Positions 11,394 through 22,182 of a stretch of 64,000 bases of DNA are shown here, piece after piece. Source of the stretch: Nemophila menziesii (taxonomy: Eukaryota; Streptophyta; Magnoliopsida; Boraginales; Hydrophyllaceae). How positions within the stretch are numbered: position 1 is the first letter of the stretch; each line of letters starts with the position of its first letter. The notes beneath the pieces were generated by a model. That model searched no databases and had not been told where the DNA came from. It was given only the letters and a program-made list of their open reading frames with translations. The stretch is taken from the NCBI GenBank assembly GCA_029959085.1, contig JARWIR010000015.1, positions 8,555,017-8,619,016 of the forward strand, written 5' to 3'. Made by a program: the position numbers and the translations under genes.

Positions 11394-11775
11394 AATAAAT
11401 AAATAAGACAAATTTCAAGTCCTAAGTGGTGATGGAGAAAAGCTAGTCATGGCAGCAAGAAACATATGGTCTTTAAACACTTCATTTTTTATAGAAGCTA
11501 GAAATGCACATTGCATTTCTACAGGTAACACAAATTAAGGGGTAGCTCAGATGATAAATGAGTTACTATCTTAACCACCATATTTAGCTTGGAATTTCAT
11601 ATAGTTTTAGCAAATTAACCTCAAAGGTACATATTTATATTAATGATTTAGTACATTATACATTTGGAACCTAAATAAATAAACTTCAAAGTGCTCAATT
11701 GTAAATACTGAAATAATTGATCTCATCACTATCAATGAACACTTGTAAGAAGATCTCATAACCGTCGATTCTAAT

Positions 11776-12059
11776 CCTTCCATTTTCCATCTTTCATCTC
11801 ACGTCTGACATATTGCTAAAGTAACTTATGTAGACACATTTTAACAATAATTCCATGTTTTGTATACTTTTATATGCATCCATAACCGGCTCTCGGGTGA
11901 AGATTTTGTTGCACTAAATGGATGTCTGAGACGGTAAAATACAAATTTTTTTCTTAAGTATCATATATGTTTAATTTTACAAAGTTGTTTTGTATTAATA
12001 CTGGTCAAATTTTTTTCGTAAATATTAAAATTCGCTTGAGTTTTTTATTTACAGATTTA
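11776..12059. other. Unassigned AT-rich spacer
   Basis: Nothing recognised between the end of D1 and the palindromic minisatellite. Confidence 0.3.
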
Positions 12060-12480
12060 AGGAAGTACAACATTGTACTTTCACAATTACACATTGTAGT
12101 TGTACAACTACATATGTAGTTGCGAAACTACAACTGTAGTTGCACCTGCAACTACATTATTGGAGTAGCACAACTACAATATTTGGAGTTGCACAACTAC
12201 AATATTGGAGTTGCATAAGTTTAGATTGTAGTTGCAAAACTACAATATTGTAGTTGCACAACTACAATATTATACTTCCACCTATAATTATAATATTGTA
12301 GTAGCACAAATACAATACTTGCACATATAGTTACACAACCACATATCATACGTGGGCATTGTAGTTGAACAACTACCATACCGTACTTGCACAACTACAA
12401 TATCTTACTTGTGCAACTACACTATTGTAGTTGCACAACTATAATATCGTTATTTTGCAACTACAATTTTGTAGATGCAA
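12060..12480. repeat. Palindromic 'gtagttgcacaactac' minisatellite
   Basis: About 420 bp built from a 20-25 bp unit centred on a self-complementary core: TGTAGTTGCACAACTACA alternating with ATATTG. Roughly 15-18 degenerate units, each able to form its own hairpin or to pair with its neighbours. The edges decay gradually on both sides. No coding frame. Confidence 0.8.
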
Positions 12481-13329
12481 TTTGGGTATAGCTATTACTC
12501 GAAATTTTTTGGAACTTGAAAAATCTAAAAGAGTACAGAAATAAGAAAATTTGAAAAAAATTACAGTAATATAGTTTTATTTGAAAAATTTTAAAAGTAA
12601 AAAAAGAAAAGAATTAGCTGGAGCTGACAGACATTGACCGTCGGAGTTGTCTGGTGGTTGTCCGGATTTTTATTTTTAGAAAATCGTTGGAGTTGACTTC
12701 CGTTGACCGTCGAAGATGACAGGCCAGCGGTTGTATTGGTTATACAATAAATAATTAATATATTTATTATAATTTAATTAAATTAAAATGCTATTTTAGG
12801 AATGGATTATAGTATTAGTCTAAATTTAGAAGAAAGATTGTAAATGAGACCTATACCTATAATAAGAATTAACATCATATTTGACTCAAGTTTTAAAAAA
12901 AAGTTAGTTGATGTTTAGGCCTAAAAATAGAATTATCCTGATAAAAAACTATAAAAGTATATTTATTTCTTTTAAAACTAAAGAGTTGGGGAGGGAGTTG
13001 ACCTTTCTGTCACCTATCAACAAAAACAGAAAAAAAAATTCACTTTTGTTAGAATATTGAAATCTATGATACCTCAGTAGGTTTTTACATCAATGTATGT
13101 GACACTATAGTATATGTTCTAATCATAGACAAGAATTCATTCAAAGAAATGGAACCCCTATATTGAGTTCCTCTAATTATATACAGTTACGTTAGAAAAA
13201 TTTGATATTCAGAAGTATTATTATGTGAACTCAAATTCATCTCTATTCGAAAAAGTAAAAATACAAAATAACAATAACCACAAATATTCGAAGGAGACTT
13301 TGATACTTTGCGGAAATTTTTGAGTAGTC
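12481..13329. other. AT-rich spacer
   Basis: No gene. A short GC-richer patch at 12610-12740 contains a duplicated motif ('tgaccgtcggagttg' and 'tgaccgtcgaagatg'), probably an internal repeat of a decayed element. Confidence 0.3.
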
Positions 13330-14215
13330 TAAAGAATTTAACATCATTTTAGTATTTTCAGCCTCTTTAAGTAACTTCATTTCAATAACTTTTCTCTTTT
13401 GTGTCTCTTTTTTTGCGTTCTTTTGAGCTGTTTTAGCAGCTTCAATTGGTATGCTACAAATTCCCTTTCATTATGTGCGGCGGCCAATGCCTCCTCCTTT
13501 TATCGTATTGTTTCCGCAAGATTTCTCTCCTCTTCTTTCCTTTGTATATGCAACTCCTTTACCTACAACATTTAATCTGTTCATACAATTATTTTTTCAG
13601 TCTAAACTAACAAATTCATTTAAAAAGAAAGAATTAATGTTTTTAAGGATCTCGAATATTCTTGATTTGGTAGCATTACTAGTAAGATTTTCAAAATGAT
13701 TGGTATATTAATTTTTGACAATATAATAAAAGAAGAGTGAGAGATAAGTACCTTTGTATATGTTTGAGTGCTTCCTTGCAGGCTGCATGGTACATTTTCA
13801 TAGTTTGAGTCACCTGAAGCTCTAGTCGTTTCATTTTCTCTTCCATTTCATCTTACAAAAATCCAAAATGATTAATCATTTGCTATACATAAAAATTGAC
13901 GATTCAAATATCTCTATTAGTAAACTACAATATCAAACTTGCAATTTCTTCAGATGTTGACATGTTCATTACAAGCTGAAGGATTACAGAAGCGTTATAT
14001 CTTGGGCTGAGATGATTAGTCAATTTTGAGGCAGATCTTTGAAGAAATCTGTCCAAATTTTGGGTGTCAATGTTCATTTTGAACATGGAATTCTGACTAA
14101 GTAGTTGTTTCTTTTCAGTTCCAAATTGATCATAAAGAGAATTAAACATGTTGTCGATGCTTTGCCTGCATGAATTAAACATTTGTAGAGTAATGGTAGG
14201 GAAGAGAGAAAACAT
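13330..14215 (-). pseudogene. U-box/receptor-like-kinase coiled-coil gene remnant
   Basis: Minus-strand exons. 14215-13925 is open for 96 codons (Ser-rich linker region). A second exon at about 13855-13752 encodes EEKMKRLELQVTQTMKMYHA followed by CKEALKHIQR. A third at about 13560-13340 encodes KELHIQRKEEERNLAE and, after a frame change, EAAKTAQKNAKKETQKRK and IEMKLLKEAEN. This order of coiled-coil motifs matches the segment between the USP-like and kinase domains of plant U-box/kinase proteins (PUB33-35/51-type, RLCK IX). A stop and a frameshift break the third exon. No kinase or U-box domain follows. Family assignment rests on motif recognition. Confidence 0.5.
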
Positions 14216-14574
14216 ACTCTTCGAGACTAGTGTCTCGCATGATTAATACCCAAGATATGGTGCTTTATTTTTGTTTTAGTGAATCCTCTTATAGGACCAA
14301 TTTTTTATTCCCTTACCTCCTAATATACTCCATCCCAATCAATCATCCAGCTCTAGATATCCTTTGTTCTTACTTTCTCCAATTTATTTCTTGAATATTC
14401 TCTGGTGTGAAGATGTTCATCCAGTATTCTTTGTTTTACCGATATCTAATAGCGTCCTATAAGCTTCGCTCATCTAAGGTATAGGAATCTTGATTTGGAG
14501 AGGTATTGACATATTCGTCTCCCTAATCACAATTGCTTGCTCTTTAGGACATGAGTCCACTAAAAACGGGTTCA

Positions 14575-15108
14575 TCTCTAATTGCTTGACTCGAATTACC
14601 ATTCTTCTTGTTCCCCAAACTTACACTTCACAGCTGTTTTCTTCTTAATCTTACCAAATATTATGTTTTGATTCTTCATCTCCCTGACATTGGATAGTTT
14701 CTCTATTCTTTCCATCATCTCTTTTGACCCCCAACTCAAATATTTGAACAATCTTGAACTACCTTTTAATTATAGGTGATTAAGATATTTTTTGGGTTAG
14801 GAAAGGTGTAAGGACGATGTTGTTTTATGTGGGTGTGATGGAATCAAGCTTCGGTGATATGGGTTTGGTTTTAATTTTAAACTCCAGGCGTTTTGGATTG
14901 ATATGGGTTGGATATAAATTTTTGGTGATATGGTGGTGTTTTGATGTGAGGTGAAGGTTTTCTAAAGTTTTAATGGAGCTTGGAAGACTAGGGGAAGATA
15001 GAGGTATAAGGTTTAGGATTTAAAAAGTGATATATAAGCTAAACCTTCTCCCTTCTTGTTCGACATGTCGTGCGGGGCACCATGGGTGGCGGTGCGGTAT
15101 ACCGATGG
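14575..15108. repeat. Segmental duplication D0, copy B, left part
   Basis: Corresponds to 1138-1640. Here it directly adjoins the NLR pseudogene segment that begins near 15108. It contains the antisense coding remnant at 14596-14735. Confidence 0.6.
14596..14735 (-). pseudogene. Unrecognised antisense coding remnant (D0 copy B)
   Basis: An open frame of about 45 codons ending at a stop at 14596-14598, paralogous to 1154-1290 with the same frame and stop. Lys/Glu-rich, probably helical. Function unknown; see the copy A entry. Confidence 0.3.
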
Positions 15109-15214
15109 AACCTCTCTTCTACTGATCGTATGTACATGATCCGAGCTATTAATTTTTTCTACTAATTATTCTTTTTGATTACCAAATAAAATGTTGTAGA
15201 TAGTGAAGGAGATG

Positions 15215-16353
15215 AATCCGCTTTTAGAACTTCATAAATGATTCTTCAGATGTATCGTGGATATTCCTTGAAAGGAAAGAATCAAATCATTACCAGTACG
15301 AAATTGCGGTCACTAATATTCTTCAACCCATATTCGGAAGTTCCCAATACATACAACATAAGGATTATATGTAAAATATCCAAATTTCTTGGTGTACTAG
15401 ACTTGTAAAATGTTAAATTCTGCAAATCTTTCAACGGTTAACAACTGCCTGATGCTATTGGGGACCTTACTCAGCCTCAAATTCTTAGGTGTAATGCACA
15501 CAAATATTACTAAGCTTCCTTCTTCTTTAGGTAACTTGAAATACTTACAATCCCTTCAAATTGATGGTCCTTCGTATCCATTGCCTGTGGAGATATGTAA
15601 GCTCATCAATTTGCAGCATTTGGTTGTGTACGGATCTAACAACTCTTTAAGGTGTGATATACTGTAAATGGATAAAGATTGATACGATCAATCTAGTCAA
15701 TCTTTATGAATTGGTTATCATCCCAACTCTTCATCACATTATGTTTTACTAAATGGATTCACAACAAAACTTGAAAAGTCTTACCAGTCTTTTTTTTGTT
15801 ACATAGGAGTGCCACTTTGGACTCGGAGTCATTGACTCGGTTCAAACATGCACCACTAGATTGGATGACCAAGGCCCTGACCAGTGAGCTAATCCCAACT
15901 AGTTAACTCTTACCAGTCTTCGTATATATAGCTCTATAAGGGTAGATGAACATGAATTTCCATATCTTCGATCGCTTAGACATTTATTTTCTTATCCGCG
16001 TCTCCATAATTTGTATCTCGATAGTAAAAGAGAGAAGCTTCCACCGTTCAATGAATTTCCACAGTCCCTCACAGTGTTGACTCTAAGACACTCAGAACTC
16101 ATGGAAGATCCCATGCCTACATTGGAGAATTTGTCAAATCTGAATACCCTTACATTATCTAATAGTTAGGATGGAACAGAAAGCCGTTGCAGTACAATGG
16201 GTTTCTTCAACTTGAACATCTTATTCTTCATGATGTACCTAACTTGGAGAATTGGAGATGGGAAGATACATCAATACTCGTGATATTAAGAGCCTGAGCA
16301 TCACTTATTGCCCAAGACGGGCTATTGCACAGAGATTAAAATCTATAAATTAG
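15215..16353 (+). pseudogene. NLR leucine-rich-repeat pseudogene B
   Basis: Paralog of pseudogene A (3450-4515). In-frame stops lie at 15406-15408 and 15439-15441. 15410-15667 is open and contains LPSSLGNLKYLQSLQI and PVEICKLINLQHLVVYG. The glycine codon that became TGA in copies A and C is intact here. A deletion removes part of the following repeat, and a SINE is inserted at 15792-15907. The 3' part (PQSLTVLTLRHSE, DPMPTLENLSNLNTL, LSITYCPRR) runs to a stop at 16351-16353. No NB-ARC domain. Not functional. Confidence 0.8.
15792..15907 (-). mobile_element. SINE inserted in NLR pseudogene B
   Basis: On the minus strand it reads 5'-GAGTTAACTAG... with an A-box-like TTAGCTCACTGGTC, a B-box-like GTTTGAACC, and an A-rich 3' tail (T run at 15792-15798 on the plus strand). 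It is flanked by a 13-bp target-site duplication TCTTACCAGTCTT at 15779-15791 and 15908-15920. Pseudogene A has this site once, uninterrupted (about 4069-4081). Relatives lie at 9342-9450 and, truncated, at 21412-21475 and 42055-42125. Confidence 0.85.
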
Positions 16354-16869
16354 TGAGTCAGACTGAATGTACGGTATTTGCAATCATCAGTATCTAGAAT
16401 ATTCGTTCTTTTTCAATATTTATATTTGGTGAATTTCTCTTTGGCCGATTGACCTCTTCCGTACATAGTTGTATCTCATTTCTGCCTCATACAATTAGTT
16501 CTCTCAAATGTTTGTTTTGTAGTCTGTACTAAATGTTGGTATTTTCTATATTTGATGTTTGTGTAAACTGTTTCTTCTTATATTTGATATTTATATATCC
16601 TATAAGTAATTCTTATTTGAAAAGAATAACCCTAAAGAATAAAGTATAGTTTATTGACGTGGTAAATTTTTGAATTAACAAACAATTCTTTCTTCTATTA
16701 ACTTTCTCCAATTTGAATTCTAAACTTCATTAATGTAATAATATGCAAGTTAACAACCAGCTGAAAGGGATTAATTACAATATAGAATTTGTAAAGACAG
16801 TAAATAGAAAAACTATATAGTATAGACTACAAAACAATCAACTAAAACAACTAAATGTGTGTTGAAGAT

Positions 16870-17150
16870 GGAATCAACATGCAACTATATATGGAAGAGG
16901 TAAATAGGTCAAAGAGAAACCAGATATGGACATTCAAAAAGAACAAAAATATTCTAGTAAAATGTAGATGATTGCAAATTCCATATATTCAGTCAATATT
17001 CTCTTATTTATAGGTTTTAATCTTTGCTGAATAATCAGTCTTGGGCAGTAAGTGATGATCAAGCTCCTAATCACGTGCATGGCTATATTTTCGAATCTCG
17101 CTCTTTCAAAGCTCAATTTCTTCCATATAGTTCTGTTTATATAAAATAGA
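16870..17150 (-). pseudogene. Inverted copy of the NLR 3' end (copy B side)
   Basis: The minus strand of 16934-17116 is open and encodes VIRSLIITYCPRLIIQQRLK, clearly the same C-terminal LRR motif as the sense genes A and B. The antisense arm (about 16870-17085) pairs with the sense arm 16280-16480 over roughly 200 nt, with a spacer of about 400 nt. Upstream on the minus strand the similarity continues only in fragments. It is the remnant of a convergent NLR copy, in the same arrangement as 4985-5170. Confidence 0.7.
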
Positions 17151-17345
17151 TTTCACTTTAAGCAGAATTAAAGTAATCACTAAAGATTATTGAGTAATCA
17201 AATCACATTCAATTATACAAGTAAAAAAACTTCATACAAGATATGTTGCTAATAATCTACTGAAGAATTTATGTTTTATTGTTGTCGGACTATTGAGTTC
17301 TATAACAACTAGTAAAGATGCAAACTAAGTATTTATTAATGATTA

Positions 17346-18720
17346 TTTATTATATTTTTGACCTCTTTCTCCAAGAAATAATAATGGTATTTTCTAACAA
17401 AATAAAGAGAGATGGTAGATGATGCAGTTTCCTATAAATTCTTATCGGAAAGCAGTATGTGGAGTGGCGAGTGACATTTAGATTTCCATTATTCTAATGA
17501 TTAATAAAATTCATGACAACATTAAAGACATAGGAAAAAATAGTATGCTAAAATGATCAAAATATAGTGTCTAAATTTACATAATCAATGAATGTTAATA
17601 ATTAATTAACACTAAAACAAACATGTGAGACTGAACCAAACTTGGAAGCATCATTAGAATCAGTACTATTATCAGCTACAAAGCTTTCTTGAGTCCAAAT
17701 TATCTTCAGTGCAAATTCCAATAATAAAGATGATGTGACTATCTAAAGTTGGAAATGTTGATGGTTGACTGAAATAACATAAATACCAATCGATCGTATC
17801 CATGTGCACAAAATATTAAAAGTTGAATATTAATGATTATCTCGAAGTAGAAATGGAATAAAACAAATGATTCAAAACCGACCATTGAGATTGAGAAGCC
17901 ATGAAAGACGGAGAAGCTTCCAGAAGATTCATCTCAATCCCCTTATCACCATTCAAATCCAGCAAATGCCCATGCCCATCTCTTGAATCCTTTTCCATTC
18001 TTCCATCTCGTGCTTAACTATTTTTCAGCAAGTAGTAATCTGCATAATATTAGCGTTAGTCCAATCAGACCAACATTGGAGCTCTTTTTCAAAAACATCC
18101 TTAACATCAACTTTTTCATCCCATTTCTTTCGAGATCATTGGGTCCACATACTTCTTTTCGACTTCCTTATCAATGCTTCTTCGAATCGTTAGTCTAGGC
18201 TCCACCTATAGTTAGTTTTGCTACGTAATCTGGAGAAGTGAACCAGTAATGAGTGCAAAGGAGCCCAAAAAAGGAGTATATAACTAAAAATGATGAAATT
18301 TAATAGGAATATTAAACAGTTTTAAAATTATTAAAGATGTTGAACCCTGTATTGAACTTGTTTGTTGGTCTTTTGTTGTTGGTAATGTTACAAATGTTGG
18401 GGTTGGTTATGAATGATTTGTCAACCAGATTATACATTATGTTAATGTGTGTTGAATTTAGCTTGTTTGTATTGTTCATGATCATGTTATTTTTTTATTC
18501 ACAATTATTCTCAAGCTTCTTTAATTTAGCTTTTGTTTTCAAATCAAAATAGAATCTAAATAAAAAAACCAACCATCAAGTGTTTCAACAATTTATATGT
18601 GTATAAAGGGAGTTAATTTATACGGGTTTAGATAGATTCTAGGCAGACTCAAGCGGCCACCTTGGCGGTCTGAAGGCTAAAAATTTGAAAAAAATCCATT
18701 TTTAACACAAAAAAAATTTA
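17346..18720. other. Spacer with a possible antisense coding remnant (17870-18200)
   Basis: Mostly featureless AT-rich DNA. On the minus strand between about 18190 and 17870 short open stretches occur in changing frames, for example SIDKEVEKKYVDPMISKE and HGHLLDLNGDKGIEMNLLEA. They look like ordinary coding sequence but I do not recognise them, and frameshifts separate them. The 71-codon plus-strand ORFs at 17983-18198 and 18337-18552 have no supporting features. Confidence 0.25.
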
Positions 18721-19115
18721 GAGTAAATACGACCCCCTTGTACTATGACCCATTTGACCAATTACTCCTACTTTCTAACATGTGTCCTTTTGGACTTGGT
18801 ACTAAATATTTTGTGCCAGAACACCCCATGTTGGCGGTTCTGTATATTTTCTCTGTGAAGTTGGAATATGCATGGGTTAAACAGTTAATAATAGATATAG
18901 TCATCGGGTAAACAAACAAAATAACTTAAAGGGGTAATTAGGCAGTTTCATGTCATACAAATGCCTAAATAATCGAGAAAATGGACGGACACCATCAACA
19001 TTGGGTATTCTGACACGAAATGTCTAGTACAAGAAATATAAAGGCACAATTTAGAAAATAGGGGGTAAGTTGACAATCACGTCATAATACAAGGGGAAAT
19101 AGTGTATTTTATCTT
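18721..19115. mobile_element. MITE-like foldback element, arms of about 130 bp
   Basis: The left arm starts GAGTAAATACGACCCCC and continues through 'cttgtactatgac'. The right arm, reverse-complemented, reads 'aaaatacactatttcccc' then 'cttgtattatgac'. Complementarity continues inward through the 'gtgtccttttggacttgg' and 'accccatgttggcgg' blocks. About 395 bp, no ORF. Target-site duplication not clear. The start GAGTAAAT resembles the element at 37700-38184, but they are not obviously the same family. Confidence 0.6.
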
Positions 19116-20320
19116 AGATTATATAAACCTATTTTAAAAAATATTATAAACCCAAAAAAATAATTATGAGATTTTTACCCAAGTGGTCTTGAAAACACCC
19201 CCTATAGACACATGCACACCTCTTTTATCCCATCTTCTTACTAAATGTCACAAAAAAATTTAACACTATAGGCCAAAATTCATCTACCTTTTTTTTAGCC
19301 CTTTTTGTTTTTTATTTCCTATATATACTAATTTTGGCATATTTACTTTTAAACAATAAAAGTTATCCATTCATTCATTCTCTCTTCTCTCTTTATCTTA
19401 TCACGTAAACCCACCCTCTCTTTCATCACTAATCTCATTTTCTTCCTCACTTGATAAAACCGTCGTGAGCTTCCACGAAATCTATTAGTGAAGCTCGGAT
19501 GTGCCTTTGTAAAGCTCAATCGAGATCTTGGTTGCTAGTACGAGCACCAGAGTCCTCACGTAGTATCGAATATGAAGCATGCTTCATGAGTAGTTACTAA
19601 CGAGATTCGAAGCTTCGAAGCTTTGAGATTTTTCCAGCGTGAAGTATCTCCAGCGAGCTTCGAATCTTTTTCCAGCGAAGCTTCCATGGAAGGCTTAAAG
19701 CTCCTTTTTTGAGGTGAGGAAAAGGCTAAGCCAGCACCATCCGGCTGCAAACTTAGGCTAATTGCTCGTGAGAGTGCTCAGGCAAGCTGGAGTTGTTGCA
19801 AGATCCGTACATGGATGAGCTTTCGAGCTTTCTTTGCTCTTCGTGAATATTCTCACAAGATCCGTCGCAACTTCTCAGGCCATGTTGCAAGCTCCGGCCA
19901 TGTTGTGGTTTTCTTGTGATGCTCAACAACTTCTTGAGTGAGCTCGAGATTCGTTCGAGATGCTCAGCGAAGATGGTAAGTTTTAATTTCTTTTTTATTT
20001 TTTCTTTTACTTTTGCTGAGTTTAATAGCTGGATTTTTATTATCTTTTTCCGTGTTCGTTTATTATGTACTCAGTTGTAGGTTTGTTACTTTTTCTTTTT
20101 CTTGAGTATGTAATTTTGCATTCAGTGCACATCTTCTTCTTTTTTCTTTTTTTGGTTTGAGTGTAGTTCAAATGTGTAATGTTTTTTATTTTCTTTTTCT
20201 TGTAATGTATATTTTTGAAGTTAGACGAATGAGAGATGAAGCTTATACAAGGAACGGAGGAGATGTAAGCGGAATCGAGTCACTTCCAGGTGACTCGGTG
20301 GAGTACGAGGAGTGGTGGCG
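19116..20320. other. Pyrimidine-rich and 'gaagctt'-rich sequence, possible 5' leader
   Basis: A TATA-like 'ctatatatacta' at about 19318 is followed by CT-rich sequence (19375-19450) and a GC-richer stretch (19450-19975) with many repeats of 'gagctt/cgaagctt'. The latter ends in 'gaagatg' followed by a donor-like 'gtaagtttt' at about 19976. This resembles a transcribed leader exon plus intron, but no open reading frame of note crosses it. A retroelement 5' UTR is an alternative. Confidence 0.25.
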
Positions 20321-20345
20321 ATAGAATGTTAGTAATAGTAAGCTA

Positions 20346-20528
20346 TTTGCTGGGACTCCATTGTGTTGCTTATTCTCGGCATGTATTTGGTCACTTTGGT
20401 TAAATTTTAATGAGGTAGTCTTCAATGGAGGGGTAAGGCCAACCGCACGGGATATAATTGGCCGAGTTAAATACTTAGCTATTGATTGTATACGAGCTTG
20501 GAGTGGAAGTGGGAAGTGCTTCAAATGA
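20346..20528 (+). pseudogene. LINE-type ORF2 C-terminal remnant (copy 1)
   Basis: A 60-codon open stretch containing LFSACIWSLWLNFNEVVFNG, then RPTARDIIGRVKYLAIDCIR and AWSG. This resembles the C-terminal tail of plant non-LTR retrotransposon or RVT-like proteins (W..W..RN..VF.. followed by a basic helix). Paralog at 40951-41205. No reverse-transcriptase domain is present upstream. Assignment is by pattern only. Confidence 0.4.
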
Positions 20529-21411
20529 GTGCGGTTGGGGGAATGGGTGAAGCGATTGAGGTATTAAAACTTAATATGTATGCGGGTTACTTAGGGACGT
20601 AATGGGAAATGGGAGGGGAGGTTTTACTAAGACTTTGGGTTTTGTGAAACCTAGGCTCATGGAATCAACCGCGCTTGATATATCTCTTTTTGTGATAAAT
20701 AAATCCATTCACGAGACATTGTTTTGGGAGTTTATTGAGTCTAAGTGAGGGATTTTTTTCTTGTTAATTGCTATATTGCACTTTTACTCATTATTTTGGA
20801 CTTATGACTGTTTATAGAGATTTTTGTGCTTTAATTGTGTGTTTAGTGTCTATTTTTAGGTACATGTCTGATACAAGGGTCCAAGAAGAGGAGAATAAGT
20901 CAAAGAGTTAAGAGAAATCCAAGTCAAAGTGGAATTTGACTTAAAGCCACTGTGAAAAGTTAGAGCGGTTACCAGAGATTCTTGCACCTTAGTGTTTCTG
21001 TCACTGCTGCACCTTCTTTGTGTTAGCTTTGGACCTGATTCCTTTTGATTTAGTAATATCTTGATGTCATGATCGCGTAGTAAATGACAAATCTCAGTTC
21101 AGAATTAATATGAAGAATTTATGCAGTTGCACTCATCATGGTATAAACCAGAAACTTGGTTAAGTAACACAATCAACTCTTCCCGATGTCATATGAAAAT
21201 CCAACATCATTTATCAAGGTAATCTTATAATTTCAGTTATTTTTTCGAGTTGTACAACAACTTATAAACATTACACGGATATATTCCCTAACTAGTTATT
21301 TCATGTTGAATTTAACTGTATATAACTTTTTGTTTACTTTCCATGAATATAGATTAAGGATGAAGATCAATCGGATTGAAAAAAATATTATTTAGTATTT
21401 TTCAATCTTTT

Positions 21412-21475
21412 TTTTTGTTGTATAGGAGAGTACCACACCACTAGATTAGATGACTAAGACGGATACTTTAAATTT
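21412..21475 (-). mobile_element. Truncated SINE
   Basis: A T-run followed by 'gttgtataggag' and 'ccactagattagatgac' matches the minus orientation of the SINE at 15792-15907 but is shorter. The equivalent, less truncated copy sits at the same place in D3 copy 2 (42055-42125), so the insertion predates the D3 duplication. Confidence 0.55.
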
Positions 21476-22182
21476 TACAATTTTAAATGCAAAAGTTCAA
21501 TTCGATTCGGATAAAAAACCGAATGTTAATATTCATATATGGTCATAAATTTACAAAATTTTGGATTTTGAAATATTTTAATGTATTTTTATAGTTTTTT
21601 TTATTACAATTGAAATTTTCAAAAATGAATCCTAAAATAACTAATTCTACCTTAATATTACAAAATATATAATTACAAATTAAATCCTACCATTAAAAGA
21701 ATAATAATATTTCCATTTTCTATGCATAAGATTATTATCCATCAAAATAAAATTAAAGTCGGTATATGATTTATTATCTAGGGTTGGTTATATATATATA
21801 TATTCGATTGATAAAATATTTATGTAAGTTTTTTTTATCAGTAACCAAATTTTTTATTAATCTCAATAGTCCAGTGACATTACAACATTGTATTCAAAGA
21901 TAGAACCTACTACAACCGTTACAAAACACCTAAGTAGGTTCTCTACACTTTTAATAATGCAAATTAAACTGTAAACACATTAACAAGGTTCCAATTTGCT
22001 GCAATTAACTCCCTGTCCCCTTTACTTTTGAACTTCCTTCTATCCAACATCTTGATCTGCAAGAAGTATTTGAATTTATGTAATTTTAACCTTTGGAAAA
22101 TTATTAGAAATTAGAAATACGATTAAAAAGGAAAACCTGAATTTGATTGTCACTTTGATGTTTAGATTACTTTGGTTTTCAG

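Larger units (their letters stand above)
9790..11775. repeat. Segmental duplication D1, copy 1
   Basis: About 2 kb, similar to 34640-36720 in the same orientation, diverged by many substitutions and indels. The copies differ by MITE insertions: copy 1 has one at 11202-11393 that copy 2 lacks, and copy 2 has one at 34861-35041 that copy 1 lacks. Decayed coding-like segments at 10043-10318 and 10596-10835 are partly conserved in copy 2. Confidence 0.75.

Noticed and set aside
11540..11600. tRNA gene suggested by GGGGTAGCTCAGATG
   Set aside because: Only an A-box-like start; no B box or cloverleaf follows.
17983..18552. Two 71-codon plus-strand ORFs as small genes
   Set aside because: Hydrophobic AT-rich frames without conservation or domain; the antisense strand of the first looks more coding-like.
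20243..20524. Minus-strand 93-codon ORF, with similar ones at 40848-41039 and 41093-41359
   Set aside because: Antisense to the LINE-like tail; the sense frame has the recognisable pattern and is conserved in both copies.
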